From Pocillopora verrucosa (taxonomy: Eukaryota > Cnidaria > Anthozoa > Scleractinia > Pocilloporidae): 64,000 nt of DNA. Every line of letters starts with the position of its first letter. Within the stretch, counting starts at the first letter, position 1. The notes beneath the pieces are model-generated. The model had not been told where the DNA came from. It did no database searches and was given only the letters and a program-made list of their open reading frames with translations. The stretch is taken from NCBI RefSeq assembly GCF_036669915.1, contig NC_089323.1, positions 20,723,208-20,787,207 of the forward strand, given 5' to 3'. A program made the position numbers and the translations under genes. Shown here one piece after another: positions 45,813-59,081 of the stretch.

Positions 45813-48800
45813 TTAGCTGTCGTGATCATGTTCGTGAGATTCCCTGTCAGCGATTGCAATCAGCACCAAAAGTGCAATCACAACACCAACTGAAACAAGA
45901 ACCGTAAAGGCAAACAGAAATTTGCGTTCATTTACAGTCTGCAAAAGGAAGAAAAAGTAACAACAGGTGAGAACCGAAAGAAAACATCCACAGAGAGTAA
46001 TACCCTATTTGCACACAAAGCTTGGACAACTGGAAGAGAAGGAAATTAAGAATTTCTACTTCAGCAGGAGTTCCTAAAGAACGCATTTTACGTCACCTAT
46101 ATCGCTGATCATAATGCACTGACGTCATTTAACCTTTCACTCCCAAAATCTCATTAGTATTTCTCCTCACTGTCTGTCATACAATTCTTATGGTGTTTGT
46201 TTGGAGAATTTGGTATTAGATCAATTAATAATCCCCATATAAATATTTTTCTATGTTCTCATCACTAGTAATTGTAAGAAGACATTCTGTCTTGGTCATA
46301 CATGGAGTTAACAGGTTAGGGTATGAAAGCGTTTAAATTTGTTAAATCGCCTTCAACAAACTTTACTTGTTTCTTCCTCAGGACCAGAATTAAGCACAAC
46401 AAAAGACACAACTGAACAAGATATACTGAAATGAATTTTTTATACCGGAATGTCAGGGGGCTGCAATTCAACATCTTCAGCTGTCATTAAAATAAACAAA
46501 AAGATACAACAAGAGTCATGTGACTAGCATATATGGAATTGACAGACCAAAAGTATTGAATATGACTGAACTCCATTAACCATTAGTGTGCATTTCGAGA
46601 GTTTACATTTGTGTTACATGGGCACTGTTTCGTATCTTTAGTGTGATGATAACAGTCGATAGTCATTCAGTCACGTGAGGGAGATTAGAATCAATCAAAA
46701 ATGGCCAAAAGAATGGTAAGTTTACAGAAGAATATGACCTTTTTTGTATGCTTTCATCTAACTTTGAAACATTTCCTTAAAATAGTGTATAAAATCTAGA
46801 CACTGACTGATCTTGCCAGACAGTTCTGATTAATAACAGAGTTCTCCCAATAAATTAACAAGTCAGCTGGATGATCAGTTCTGATTAAAACTCAGTTTCC
46901 TAACTCCACAAGTAATCACCTTCTTTCCCTCCCGATGGAACGACACTGAAAAATGCTTCGCCCTGTGGTGTTGACAAAGTATCATAGATGTCGTAAGCAA
47001 CCACAAGAGTCAAAGCCACACAGTAGGCGACCATGGGGTACAGGGCGGAGTCACCTAGCCCTGAATCAGGAAGGCGAAGACCAAAGAACACAGTCACCAC
47101 TGTGAAGTTTAACAAAGAGAAGTTTAAGATGTATTATAAAAATTAGTGGTTAGTATCTAAAGAAATTTTCCAAAACCATCAGCGGGAATTGCAGATAATA
47201 TCAGCCTCTAATTTGTTTGACAGTTCAGTGATCTCTAAAGTGTATGACTTTGTGTGATGTTTCAAAGAAAGTTGCAAACATTTTCCACACAGTATCATCT
47301 TCCTTTAACTTCTAAGATCTGCTTTGCGATTCTCCCATCTACTGGGCTAGTTTCCATTTTCTATATAAACTAATCAAGGGAATCTGGTGTCACAGTGTAT
47401 TGTTAGTGTAACAAGGAGTAACCAGTTTTTCAGCTCAAGGAGCGAAAGAGCTAAGCCAGTGATCATTCTAAAGCGATATTGATTCAAAAGACTCCTTACC
47501 AGCCAGGATTAGTGCGGACAGCCCCACACCACGATGAGCCCAGTTGAAGATGTAGCGTCTAAAGAAAAGCAACACCAACAATAAGGAACATGAACACTGA
47601 GGATACATAAGAGAAAAGAGAGAAAAAAATATTCTCCAAACATACTTTTCTTCTCCAGGGTGGGGTCTGAATACTGCCATAATTGGTTGAATAACAGCAA
47701 GCACCAGTACAAATATACCAGTGATTGGATGAGCACCAGCTTCCTGTGAGTAAAAGGAAAAAAGAAGGCTGGGAACTATCTATCCATGTAGCCAATCGAT
47801 AGGCCTAATACAAGCCTAGCCTCTTGTTCTGTCAACAATCCACCTCTAGAAAACTCTTGACTTGTGCTTTGTGCCGGGATATGATGTAAATTGATGTTGT
47901 CACTGGTTAAGTGGTTGTGATTGGCTGAGGTGTCACGCAGGTCAAAGAGATAATAATAATAATGCATATGAATATGCCCTAATGCGCATATATCATTTAC
48001 ATCAGTTTTTAGAGGACTGTGGCCAGACTGCTTAAGGCAGTTAACAATATTTTTTAAAGGAAATTTCACTTTGCGAGAAGTGCGTGGGTTCCCTAATGTC
48101 CCCAGCTAACCATTATGGAGAAGATACAGGATATGAAGATTTAGTCCTACCTTGGTCCAGCGACCAGCATGAACAAAGATGATGATAACTCCAAGGATAG
48201 TTAGCACAACTGTCAAGACCATTAACAATCGGTGAAGCTGAGAAATGACAATCAAAATGTGGATCAATGTCAGTATCTGAGCGGCTATACGCACCTACAC
48301 CTTCCACTGACCCAACAACAGTCAATTTATAACAAGTTATGGCTCATGTTGAGTTTGGGGAGGGGTAGGTGCGTAGTTGCTTAGATACTGACATTTATCC
48401 AAAATATTTCACTCTTCCAGTGAACCTGTAAAAACTTTCTGTAGGTTTATCTTTCATTATCATAAGCAAATGAGAAACTAACTCCGAGCTGTTATATCCC
48501 CAACTAACAAATCAACACGATACTTGGAATAAAAAGTGAAATACAGTGCTCCTCCCATAAATGAAATTATCGACAAGTGTTTTGATAAAACTGTGTTTGA
48601 AAGAATAAAAGTCTTACCGTAAACCACATTTTGGTACCAAGCAGAACCCTCTGGCCAAACAACACCTTCATGTGACGAGCAATGAACATTCCAATCGATG
48701 CAAAGCCGATCCATGCAATAACCATTAAACAGCCTGTGAGAAATAGAAAGTCAAGACTGAAAATACTTTCTCATTTTGCACACTATTGTTTAAAATCGGA

Positions 48801-51800
48801 TGGTGGTGTCTAAAATGGGATACTGATGTATAAAATTGGACACTAGTGTCTAAAATTGAACACTAGTGTCTAAAATCGGACAATAGCATCTAAAATCAGA
48901 CACAAGTGTTTAAAATCGGACACTAGTGTCTAAAATCGGATACTAGTGTCTAAAATTGAACACTTGTGTCTAAAATCAGACACTATTGTCTAAAATCAGA
49001 CACTATTGTCTAAAATCAGACAACAGTGTCTAAGATCAGACATTTGTGTCAAAATTGGACACTTAAGTCCAAAATTGGACACTAGTGTCTAAAATCGGAC
49101 ACTTGTGTCTAGATTCAGACATTAGTTTCTAAGATCAGACACTAGTGTAGGAACCGTCTGATAACGTTGAAGTTTGCAGTTAAGTCATTGGTTCTCAAAT
49201 TATTCAAGCTAGTCATATTAGACTTTTGCTTTACCATGTTAGGAATTTTCCAAATATCTTTTGTAAATAATTGACATGTTGCATGTAATGTATAGCACCA
49301 TGAAATTGGTTCTCGATTGTTTGAGATTTATCAGGTTTAAAAAAACTCTTAGATTAATTAGACTATTGTGAATTTTTCCCAAAAATGGTTTCTTTGGATG
49401 AACTTTGTTTTGACCACAATATCAGCTCTCTTACCATGAACCTGTACCAATGTAATGCTCTCCTCTGCTGCAACAAGCTCTCCGATTGCACTGACGTCCA
49501 CTTTCTGAGGGCTGGTTTTTGGAGTTGTGGAGTGTATGCCTATCTTGTCTCCACCTGTTTATTAAGAAAAGCATCAATATCAGTATCTGAGAAACTGCAC
49601 ATCTAACCCCCCCCCCACCAACCCAACTGCAGTCAACTGATAAGAAGTTAGGCTTTATCTTGAGTTAGGGGAGGAGTAAGTGCGCAGTTGCTCAGATACT
49701 GACATTGATCCAAAAACTGTTCACACTGTCAAATAATGAATACATATTTACCATTAAAAAACATCACTTACTCATAGGGCCACTTGCATACACAAGATGC
49801 CATGTCTTTGTAAGATCCACCATTTTGTCATCTTTCTTCTTCCTTTTAAAGCTATTATAAATAATGACAACCGTGTTTTATCTCTCTTTTCTAGAAAGGG
49901 AAGAATTTCTACCCAATTTCTTGCAGTATTTCTTCCTCTGGTGTTTTCATATCATTAGAAAGTTAGAGGAAAATGGAACTGTGCACAAGTGACAAAATAA
50001 CCCTACCCCACCCCTGACACTCTGGATTCAAGGTTTCCTGGTCTCAGTTTAGGGAAGAGACTCCAATGGCTCAGGATCAAGAAGTCCAGATTCTAACCTT
50101 GACGGGTTCATTGTGTTGTCATTTTGAGCCATAATTGACATTCTCAGTGCCTCTTTATGCTCAAGGACAAAAATTGGTGTCCATGAATGTTAAGGGAAAC
50201 TTGAAGGTTTGATCCACTTGTGATACTCTTGCAGATGGAATGAGACTTACCGACAGGCAACAACTCCACCTTTTGATTCAGCAAGAGTTGCAATAATAGA
50301 AGTGGGAGTCTGAAATACAAAAATATGTCAATCATCACACACTTAATTGAAACTCGCTAAAATTCAGTTAATCAGTGCATTTTCAACTCTATACTCATTA
50401 TTTCATGTGGTGATTCATACAAGCTATATCTAATTATATAGTAAACTCAGTTATGCACATATTCTGATTGGTTCTCACTTATGATCTATTAGAGGACAGA
50501 CGTATAAATGATGTCATCATTAAAACTTTTTTCTGTATATTTTAATTCTTTATTATATAAAACAAATAGATTCCAAGTTGCCATGTGTCTGTTCAGTAAT
50601 AGATCACAGATGACGTCAAAATGTGGTAAGAACAAAAAAGTGGCACATGAGGCGCAGCTGAGTATGTCACTGATGTTCAACTTGGAATCTATTTGTTAAA
50701 CTGGTAACCAGGTAAAAATACCACTGGACAGTCGAGGATGCCAGGTACTTACAGGGGTGGTCTTTGTAGGTCTACCATACCCTTGGTCGGCCATATAATG
50801 TTCTACAGTGACTTTGTCATTGACTTCAGCGCAGATTAAGGCATCGGTGCCATCCTGAAAACAAGTAAATAACAAACAGTGCTGTCAACAATTTGATTAT
50901 TATCACCAGAACAGAAATGGCTTTTTCATTGCATGACAGAATGATATTCTGCAGTGTTTTTGTGGGGGTTAGGACCAGTTAGCCCTTTAACTCCCAAGAT
51001 CTCATTTAGTAATTCTCTGACATACAATTCTTATGATGTTAGTTCTGAAAATTTGTTATTGGATTAACTAATAATTGAAATTTTTCTTGATCCCCAACAC
51101 TTTTCTGTTTCATATTGTATTGATATGGTAGGGAGGAGTTCTGTCTTGGTCACTCATGGGAGTTAGAGGGTTACAGAGATTACCGAAGTAAGTAAGAGGA
51201 AAGGTAGAAATTAAACAGGAACCTTCACTGGGTAGTATGCAGCCTGAACTGCAGATCACTTGTTTAATCAAGTTATGACTGGGGTCATACTTCCTTCTGA
51301 TTAGTTGAGTTTTTTTGCCAATCACAATCAGTTTGTATTCCCAGAAGTCAATCAATGGCTGCCTTGGATACTTAGCACATGAAATTTTGCCAACATATTG
51401 TGACGTCTTAACATGACGTATAAATCTGACAAAGCACTGTGGCTAGAAAAAGAAACAATAATGTTACCTTAAATCACAAGCTTAACATTTCAATAACTAC
51501 AATAATTTTTTTCTCACCATCTTGTTCTTTTCATTGTTAAAACCAATGGCCACCCATTGTTTCTTAGCGCTAAGCTCAAATTCCACTTCGCCTGACTCTC
51601 CCTGGTCCCCCGTGGGTTTCATGGTCACAAGATAATCACAGTCTTTGCTAGACTTGCAGTTTGCAGGCTCAGAATAGCAGCTCTTTGTCTTCCTGCACCC
51701 ATCTTTGGTTATCTTTAGTAACAAGAACATGAGAGCAAAACATTTATGAATGACACTCATGGTTTACTTGTGAGTTAAGTCATTTACATACGGTTCTTCA

Positions 51801-54800
51801 ATTTTCCTCTTTATTCCAACAAAGATAAAAAGTATTAAAGAAAGGAGAAAAGGGTCAAATGTGAACTTAATGATTGAACATCTTACTGTAGCTTCAGCCT
51901 GACTTTTTTCATCTTTAAGAACTGCATTGACACCAAGGTCCACCATATCAGCTGTGACAGATTGATTGGCACGGTGATACTGTGCACTGCCAGACAAACC
52001 TGATTATACAAGGATCAATGTTAGCAACTGTGCATCAACCCCTTCCCTCAACCAACATTAACTCTACCTTGTCATCAGTTGACTGTTGTTGGGTTATTGA
52101 CATTGATCCTTATACAAATGCTTTAGTTTAAATGATATACTGTGCGCAAACATATGAAAGTAATACTTGAATCAGCAATGAAGTCGCACAGGTAAATAGC
52201 TTCTTTTTCATTAATTTAATTTTCTTAATAAGTGAGTAGGGTTTGGCATTCCCAATAATTTTATTGATTCATATCGACTGGCTTTTCAAATTCAACCAAA
52301 ACTACAATGCTCTCATACATTACAGCAACAAAATGGTTAATAATTCAAGCAGTAAGTAAAACTTGATTCTCTACACGTTCTGGATGGAAAAAGATATTAT
52401 AAGAAACTGTAAATAAAGGTATATTGCACATTTCCCTGAAAGATAAATAAATATTTTTAGAGTAGATCCCAGAAAGCATTGAAGACACAGATATTAACAG
52501 AGTTCACAACCACTCTCAAAGTGGGTGGTGAGGGTCTGGGAAGAAGTGACAAGGAAAAGAGTGACTTCTTCCTCCACTCTCCCTCCTTTGCCCCCCCCCC
52601 CCTCCTTCATCTGTTTTTCCCTCAATTGCCTTTCTTTTCAAATCATTCCCACAAAATTAGTTCCTTGAAGAGGTTGCTGAGATGTCAAATAGAGAACTCT
52701 ATTGTAAGAGTGATGGTACGTACTTGTTTTACCCCAGGAGAAGAGCAGATACCATTTCTTGGTTAGATCTCTAAAGTAGACTGCATTTGAGGTAAGTTTA
52801 CGAGTGACCCTGAGGTAGAGAGACAGAAGAGAAATTGTTAACTTGAAAAGAGAAATAAAAAGTAAAACTCATTTGAAAAATCTTTGAGAATCCATCCCTT
52901 TATTACAATTTTTTCTTTTTTCAGCATCAACACTAAGGTTGTTTCCAACATATTTCCATGACAGTAGCCAAAGACGTTCATCAGTCAAAGGGTAAGGAAC
53001 AGTGGGATCTCATGAGCATTTGATGGGTTAAGAGGATGGCACAAGTTTTCTAAACCAATCAGAGAGCAAAGTAAAGAAAGACAAAGCAATGAAAATTGCT
53101 CTGTTTGTTACTAAGACTTGTCAGCAGCCTTTTTTACCAACCTGCACTTTATCCCACCATCCTCATAAACTATCTTGTCAAAGGTGACGTCAGAGTTACC
53201 AGTCTGAGAGAGAAATTATCTTATGAAGGATCTTATCACCCAATATGTTCTACTAATTATGAGGATGACACTGTCATGCTATAAAGAAATAGCCAGATAT
53301 TCCTCACCAGGTCCTGTCGGACAACACTGTGACCAATAGAATAGAAATGACGAAATTCTGCCAAATTAGTTGCCATGGTAGTGCACATTATGGAGTCCAT
53401 CTTATCCTTAAGAAGGAGAACAACAAAAAAAGACAAAATTTGTTGCCTGAGAAAATGTATGAACATAAAAGATCATGAAAACATGCAAATAAGCTGAATT
53501 TTCTATGGTGTTTCCTCTTACCATTAGCTTATTTTCATTAAAAGCAACTGCCACCCAGCGCTCTTTAGCACTCATGTCTATGATAACATTTCTTCCAGAA
53601 ACATTGTAAGTGAAAAGATAGGTACAGTCTCCACTTCCAGCGCAGTTTGATGGTAAGGAGTAACACCCTTTGGTCTCTCCACATCCCTTTTTGTCAATCT
53701 ACAATGTAAAATGGTTCCAGAACAAAGGGTCATGGAAATAAGGCTTCATGATAGAAAACCATACATTTGCTGGGCCCATTTTTTGATAGCCTCACCTGAA
53801 AGCTCTCTGTTGAAGTCCCTCTAGTGACATTCTCCACTGGCGGACCGTGAACAACAGGTGAAGTAACTTTTTCCCAGAAAGTGGAATAGTTCTGAACGAT
53901 GGTTGCGCTATATATAGAAAATAAATAACATGTGAAAGTCTGCAAAAGGCAGCAGGGACCTCATATTTAAACATATTTCCTGAAGGAACTCTGTCTACAC
54001 AGTTAAACTGTGGAGTGCCTTGCACAAGGGGCTTAGTGTAACAAAACGCTTACAATAATGCAACAATCAATTCAAAGCTTCAACATTTCCATTTGGGCAA
54101 CCCACATACATTTGATTGTCCTTCATGCCTGGACAGTGGGGTGGAAAATTTGAACCTTGCCTGGGTGGGGTGGGGAATTTGAACCAAAAGTATCAAGTCT
54201 TTCCAGGGGAACACACATTTTATCTTTTAATATGGAGGTGCTTAAAGAAAAAGAGTTCACTTTCACAAGCAGATGGAGGAGGAAAGGAGGAGGAGGTCTA
54301 CAGGGTCTAAGTTTTAGGTTTCACCAAATAATTGACCATCAAATCTAGCACTTGGGAAAGGACATTTGAACTCAATTTTGGCCTTAGGGTGGGTTTTTGA
54401 TAAACTCCCAGGTGGAGGAAGGTGGAAACGTCAAATTGACCAACATATTACATTTCACAACCACCCCCGATTCCCCACCCCACCCCCAACCCCCCCATTT
54501 CAACATGTTAAGCTTAATATTATGACATTTAAAACAAACATATATGTTACTAACATGAAGCTGATGTTCCCTGCGCTCTTTTCAGGAGCCATCCAAGTGA
54601 ACTGAAGTGAATTCAAATTCTTAGCTGGCTTAGGATTGTTATGACCAACTGTGTTCTAAATATAAGCAAAAAAGAGAAACCAACAACAAGACATCTATAA
54701 CGTTTATTGACTATAAAAGAATTTGAAATAAATATGCAGTACCTTACCTTTGGATTACCTCCAGAACAGTAAAAATAAGCTGTATCTACAAGAGGAAAAA

Positions 54801-55557
54801 AACATGTCTGCTTGTCCATTAACACTTCCAAAAAAAAAGAAAAGGTATGACCACCATTCTTTCACCAAAGATCATCCAGAAATGTTGTATCCTTTGTCAG
54901 CCAGGGACTCCTGTTTCCTTTCTTTGTTTGTTTGCAAGAATAGTTAAGGAGAAAGTACTTGGGTCTAATTTGATGTCCTAGGGGTGTCAGCAGAATTCTC
55001 CAATGGGGGGGGGGGGAGTCCCATACAAGGGTTGTACTGGGAATTTTGGGGCATTCAAGTTTCAGTGTTGTAAAAAATTAACAATCTTCCATGGTAGAAG
55101 AAAACTTAGAAACCCCTTATTTTCATCTTAAGTTCATGGTAAAAAAGAAAAAGTTACTTTCTTGGATGTCTTGTTCCCATGAACTGTCTTGAATTATACG
55201 CAAGAAGTAAAAGAAGCAGTTTAGAGAATACATACAATTTGGAATTTGAGTAAATGTTCCTACTGGCCAAGGAATTGAACCTTTAGTCCCCTGTGCATTC
55301 AAAATGAATCCTGTAAAAGGCTGTGATCCTGAGATGGTCACTGTCAGGTTGTCTCCGGGGCTGTACAAGAGTGTGGATACATTGATGTTATAGGGAGGCA
55401 GTCCTTGTTGTGCCGGGGCATGTTTGTGGTGAGGGAACTTACTCTCACAGGTACTCAATGGAGGACCTTTAGAAAATCCCAACACAGTTGAGACACTAAG
55501 GAGCAGCAGCTGAGCTGTGACCTGAAATAGATTAAAAGAAAAAGTTTTTGCAAACAT
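45813..55557 (-). CDS. FRRS1: FRRS1-like protein B: Reeler, two DOMONs, cytochrome b561, His-rich tail
   Basis: Exons in + coordinates, in gene order: 55236-55557, 54748-54785, 54555-54655, 53796-53907 (Reeler); 53522-53698, 53308-53406, 53142-53203, 52724-52809, 51887-51999 (DOMON1); 51518-51712, 50753-50854, 50251-50309, 49772-49851, 49435-49554 (DOMON2); 48618-48733, 48151-48237, 47646-47743, 47500-47558, 46905-47099, 46446-46480, 45813-45938 (cytochrome b561 and tail). The sum is 793 codons plus stop, with no phase conflict. Two donors are GTTAGG/GTTGGT types. The leader is MFAKTFSFNLFQV. DOMON1 begins IDKKGCGETKGCYSLP and DOMON2 ITKDGCRKTKSCYSEP. Membrane histidines match paralog A. The tail is SHEHDHDS. 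Expected role: electron transfer through two hemes in the membrane to reduce ferric iron outside or in vesicles. The DOMON modules are bounded by phase-0 introns, so one module can be removed without a frameshift. Confidence 0.9.
46130..46318 (+). mobile_element. MITE family 1 copy
   Basis: Counterpart of 27727-27916. It starts AACCTTTCACTCCCAAAATC; the right end is degraded. Confidence 0.68.
48780..49150. repeat. 20-bp minisatellite, long allele (copy B)
   Basis: About 18 imperfect units of GTCTAAAATCGGACACTAGT in an intron of FRRS1-like B, against about six in copy A. The units differ from one another, so the array is not freshly expanded. Confidence 0.87.
50980..51173 (+). mobile_element. 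MITE family 1 copy
   Basis: Counterpart of 31891-32083, with ends GCCCTTTAACTCCCAAGATC and GGGAGTTAGAGGG. Confidence 0.75.
51759..53769 (-). other. Segment of copy B missing from copy A (DOMON1 exons)
   Basis: It lies between GAATGACACTC (ends 51758) and CTGGGCCCATTTTT (starts 53770). It contains all five DOMON1 exons (537 coding bases, 179 codons) and nothing of the Reeler or DOMON2 coding sequence. In copy A its place is taken by the LINE. Confidence 0.9.
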
Positions 55558-57099
55558 CACAGTTTTTTTAAACAATGCTTTTTTTACCTTTACTTTTTTC
55601 AGGTACACTAAGAAGGTGATTTAGACCTACCCAAGGACATAAGGTAATAATGAAATTGATTAGATGCTTGAGACAAGAGGTTGTTAAATCTTGTTGCTTA
55701 GATTTGGAACATAAATGAAGAAAACACATTATCTTAGCTACAATGTTGAGTGTGTGCCTTTGTAAAATTGTGTTTTCCAATCTAATGCATTTTGATCAGC
55801 GCAAAAAAAGAATCAAAATTATTGACTTGCCTGTTAATATAATTGAAATTCATTCACGGTGATTAAATTCATAACTTGACTCTGTGGTGGGAATACATTA
55901 TAATTGTATTTGACATGCAATGTTTATTTGCAAATGTTACAATAAATAGGTTGAGCTAATGGTTCGCAAAGTGCAAATAATAGAGATTCCAAACTGGAAT
56001 TCTTCCAGTTTTACCGTCTTAATAATGATCATCTTAACTTAAACCTCATTTCTTTCAAGTCGGTCCCACTTTCCTTTGCAATTTCAAGGGTGACAGCATT
56101 TTCTGGAGAAATCCACTATTTTAATGCCAAGCAATACAAAGTTAAATCCAGAACATTTAGTGGATGGCGTCCAGAGAGTGGGATGTATGAGTTAAGCATT
56201 TAAAATGCCCACGTCCTAACGTCAAACTAACCTTATCTCATATTACAAAGGTTGTCGCACAGCTTGATGTTTTATTGACTCAGTGTTCTATCACGGATGA
56301 ATCGATAAAGATTTTCAGAATAGTTTAAAGTAGAGAGAGAACTTAACGGTAGACTGAGGATCCACCCTTTAAAAAATTTTGAGTCCTCTACGCACATAGG
56401 AAACTAAGTACTTAAAAAGGCGCCTTTGCTAAGGTACTTACGTCAACATCGGCTTATTATCAGTTACTGGGGCAAACGAATAATTATTCTTGATTCAGAA
56501 TACGTTAACTTGGTTCCGGCTTCAAGTTCAATGCAGGGATTACTGAAATTAATTGAGTTACGTAAGTGAATGGAACGCAACAACCGCAGCGAGGCCGAAG
56601 GTAGACAATATTTGTTGTCATTCGAATGTAATCGAGATGATATTACTCCTCTTAGTATAATTATCAAAATCTACGGTAACATGCGACAGAGATATGACAC
56701 TGAAGCTCATAAGAATGAAGACAAACCTATTAAAAAAGTTTGATTTCAATTTAGACAACAGTAACATACAGCAAATATTCCAGTTAACGTACACATGACA
56801 TCGAGGTATTGTGCATTTGATCATCAGCGAGCATGTCGCATCAGAAAAATTCGCTTGGAAAAATTATTTTCAATTGTTATCAACAATAATTAGAATTAAA
56901 ATCACCTGTAACACGAAAATCATAGTGGTTTTCCGCCACGGATATTTCCTTAGCGAAATTTTACAAGTGGCTGCCGACTATCGAGGTCTCACACAAGTGA
57001 GCAGTCACGCAGCAACCTGGAAAGCGTGACGCTTGATCTCTTAGGCTTCCCACTCCTCCTCAAACCTTACATTTTCCCCATACTTTAGTAGATTTCAAA
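55558..57099. other. Head-to-head 5' region of FRRS1-like B (-) and PSMG3-B (+)
   Basis: About 1.5 kb, largely collinear with 38111-39823 but with local gaps. The part nearest PSMG3 is best conserved between copies and may hold the PSMG3 promoter. No exon supported. Confidence 0.5.
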
Positions 57100-59081
57100 A
57101 TGGCTGCACAGGCTGTGAAAACCCGTCAGGTAATAGTACCTTTTTCGTGAATCACAAGTTCTGCAGCGTGGTTTTTTGATAATTATCTTACTTTCTAGAC
57201 TGCGGCAATTATCGAAGGAACCCACACAGAAGTGTTTTGTTCTGCTTATCAGGACAGAATCTTTTTGATCGTTTCACAGTTTGAGAAGATTGGAACGTTG
57301 GTGAGTGTTGGTGTCTAAGTTTTTGTTACATTTTTTCTTTGATAGCTGTTTCGGTGATTGCATGATTGAGTGATGATTTACACCAAGATCTCTGAGCGTA
57401 AATTAGAATAATTTCAACCATCGTATCAAAAACAATTTTGAGCTTCATGTGATCTTTGGCTGATATGTATTGTGACATTATCCATAACACGTTTTCACTC
57501 CTAAGATCTCATTTGTAATCTTCCTTTTTGTCTTGCTTAAATTTTTATCATGTATGGTTGGAGAATTTTGTTTTGGATCAACTAATAAACCCCTAGTTGA
57601 TGTTTTCCTGTATTTTCATCACTTGTCTGCTAGGTTTTGTATTGATATTTTCAGGTGAAATTTTGTTTTGGTTGCCCATGGGAGTTATTAAAAGGGTTGA
57701 CAGGAGGTTGTTCGAACATATTTGCTGGTGTTGTTAATCATTTCAAACGGTCTGATGGGCTTCTTTGGATGTGAAGTTGCATCAGGTTCCCAATAGGCTC
57801 CTCGTAATCCTTTTGTCATTGAGAACTTAAAGCTTTGAGTATGTTAATTTGCATAAACTAAGTTCCTTCAAAAATCATCTGTGCATTGAACACCCTTGCA
57901 GGTTAGTGTAAATAGGATGTCTCCAACAGAGAGCTCATCCAAAAGAGAGGCACAGACATTCAACACAAGAATACTCATGGGCAGTGATGAGGTTTGTTCA
58001 AGTTCTATACTGTTGTCTAGTTCTGCGTAAACTCCATCAATCTCAGAGGTGATCAAATGCATCTTCTCCATGGGATATGAACTCATTGCTAAGTAAGTAG
58101 ATGGCAAGAATTTAGGAAATTATCAACTACAGAACACAGTAAATTTACTGGTGACCAGTACCAAATTCACTGAGCTATCATGCAGGGAAATGTGTAAGAC
58201 TTCATAATCTTAGCAGGTTTTCTTTAAGCCTGCAGAGCAGGCATAAGCAGGCATAAGCAGGCAAAGGTAATCAAGTGCTCAGTATTTTGTTAGGGAAAAT
58301 TATGGCCCCCTTCTTTTAATTAAATGACAAAAGAAGGCTGTGGAGAGAAAGAAAATTGCACCAGGGGTAAGATTGGGGAAGTGAAGATTTTCACCTTTCC
58401 TGCCCCCCCCCCCCCCCCTCCCCTCATTACCTTTATCTCCAAATCAAACATGGCTGGTTGAATAAATGATTGCAAGCTTCTTAACATTAATTCACCCTTA
58501 TAAGATGCCTGCACTGCAGGCTAGTTTTCTTTATGAGTATGTCTGTTCTCCAGACCAGGCCTTAAAGCTGTTAATCCTGAAGGAAAAAAAAGGAACAAGA
58601 AAAGACTGCAAAAAAGTAACATTTTCATGCCCACTAAATTAATTAATAAGCTAATAAATATAATGGGTAATTTAGTGTTAACAACTGAGTTGAAAACGTA
58701 AATTAGCCACCGTAAAGGGTAAAAAAGCTAAACTTTTGAGCGTTAGCCCTTACCTTTGTAGTCTTTTAAGGTGTATGAAGAGATTCACTCTAAATACTGT
58801 CAATGAGTGGAAAATTATTCATGATTACAACAGGTTTTTGAGAGGATGGACTGTTACTGACAGAAGGTTAATATCACTTCATTCATTGACTTATGTTTGT
58901 ATTTATTTTTTAACATGTTATTACATTGCAGGAAATCTGGCATGTTTATGCTAAACAGATCGGAGCCCTTATAACTGAGCATGCCAGCAAACCAGTTCTT
59001 TTGGGTATTGCCCTCAAGAAACATTCACCACAGATACTACAGCAGATTTTAAAACTGCTTGAAACAAATAGAGTCTGGTGA
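57100..59081 (+). CDS. PSMG3: Proteasome assembly chaperone 3 (intact copy)
   Basis: Exons: 57100-57129 (MAAQAVKTRQ), 57199-57300, 57902-57991 and 58932-59081. All introns are phase 0; the sum is 123 codons plus stop. That is the length of human PSMG3 (122 aa). Family marks: THTEVFCSAYQDRIFLIVSQ, F.KIGTLVSV, NTRILMGSDE, IWHVYAKQI, KPVLLGIALK and a C-terminal VW. PSMG3 pairs with PSMG4 in the cytosol to help assemble the alpha ring of the 20S proteasome and leaves before the mature particle forms. The donor of exon 3 (GAG/gtttgt) is weak, but the resulting junction SDE-EIW agrees with the human order. It is convergent with RAD17, which ends 0.8 kb downstream. Confidence 0.93.
57490..57699 (+). 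mobile_element. MITE family 1 copy
   Basis: Counterpart of 40216-40417, in intron 2 of PSMG3-B. Confidence 0.7.
58655..58752 (+). repeat. Interspersed repeat with GCGTTAGCCCTT core (second copy)
   Basis: It carries AACTGAGTTGAAAACG, CACCGTAAAGGG and GAGCGTTAGCCCTT. It is absent from the matching point of copy A (near 41300), so it either inserted after the duplication or was lost in A. Confidence 0.6.

Noticed and set aside
48780-49150. Regularly spaced repeats that could resemble a CRISPR array
   Set aside because: There are no unique spacers, the units are contiguous and diverged, and the array is in an animal intron. It is a minisatellite.
57868-58107. A 79-codon - strand frame over PSMG3-B exon 3
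   Set aside because: A shadow of the PSMG3 exon on the opposite strand. The + strand model has correct length, phases and homology.
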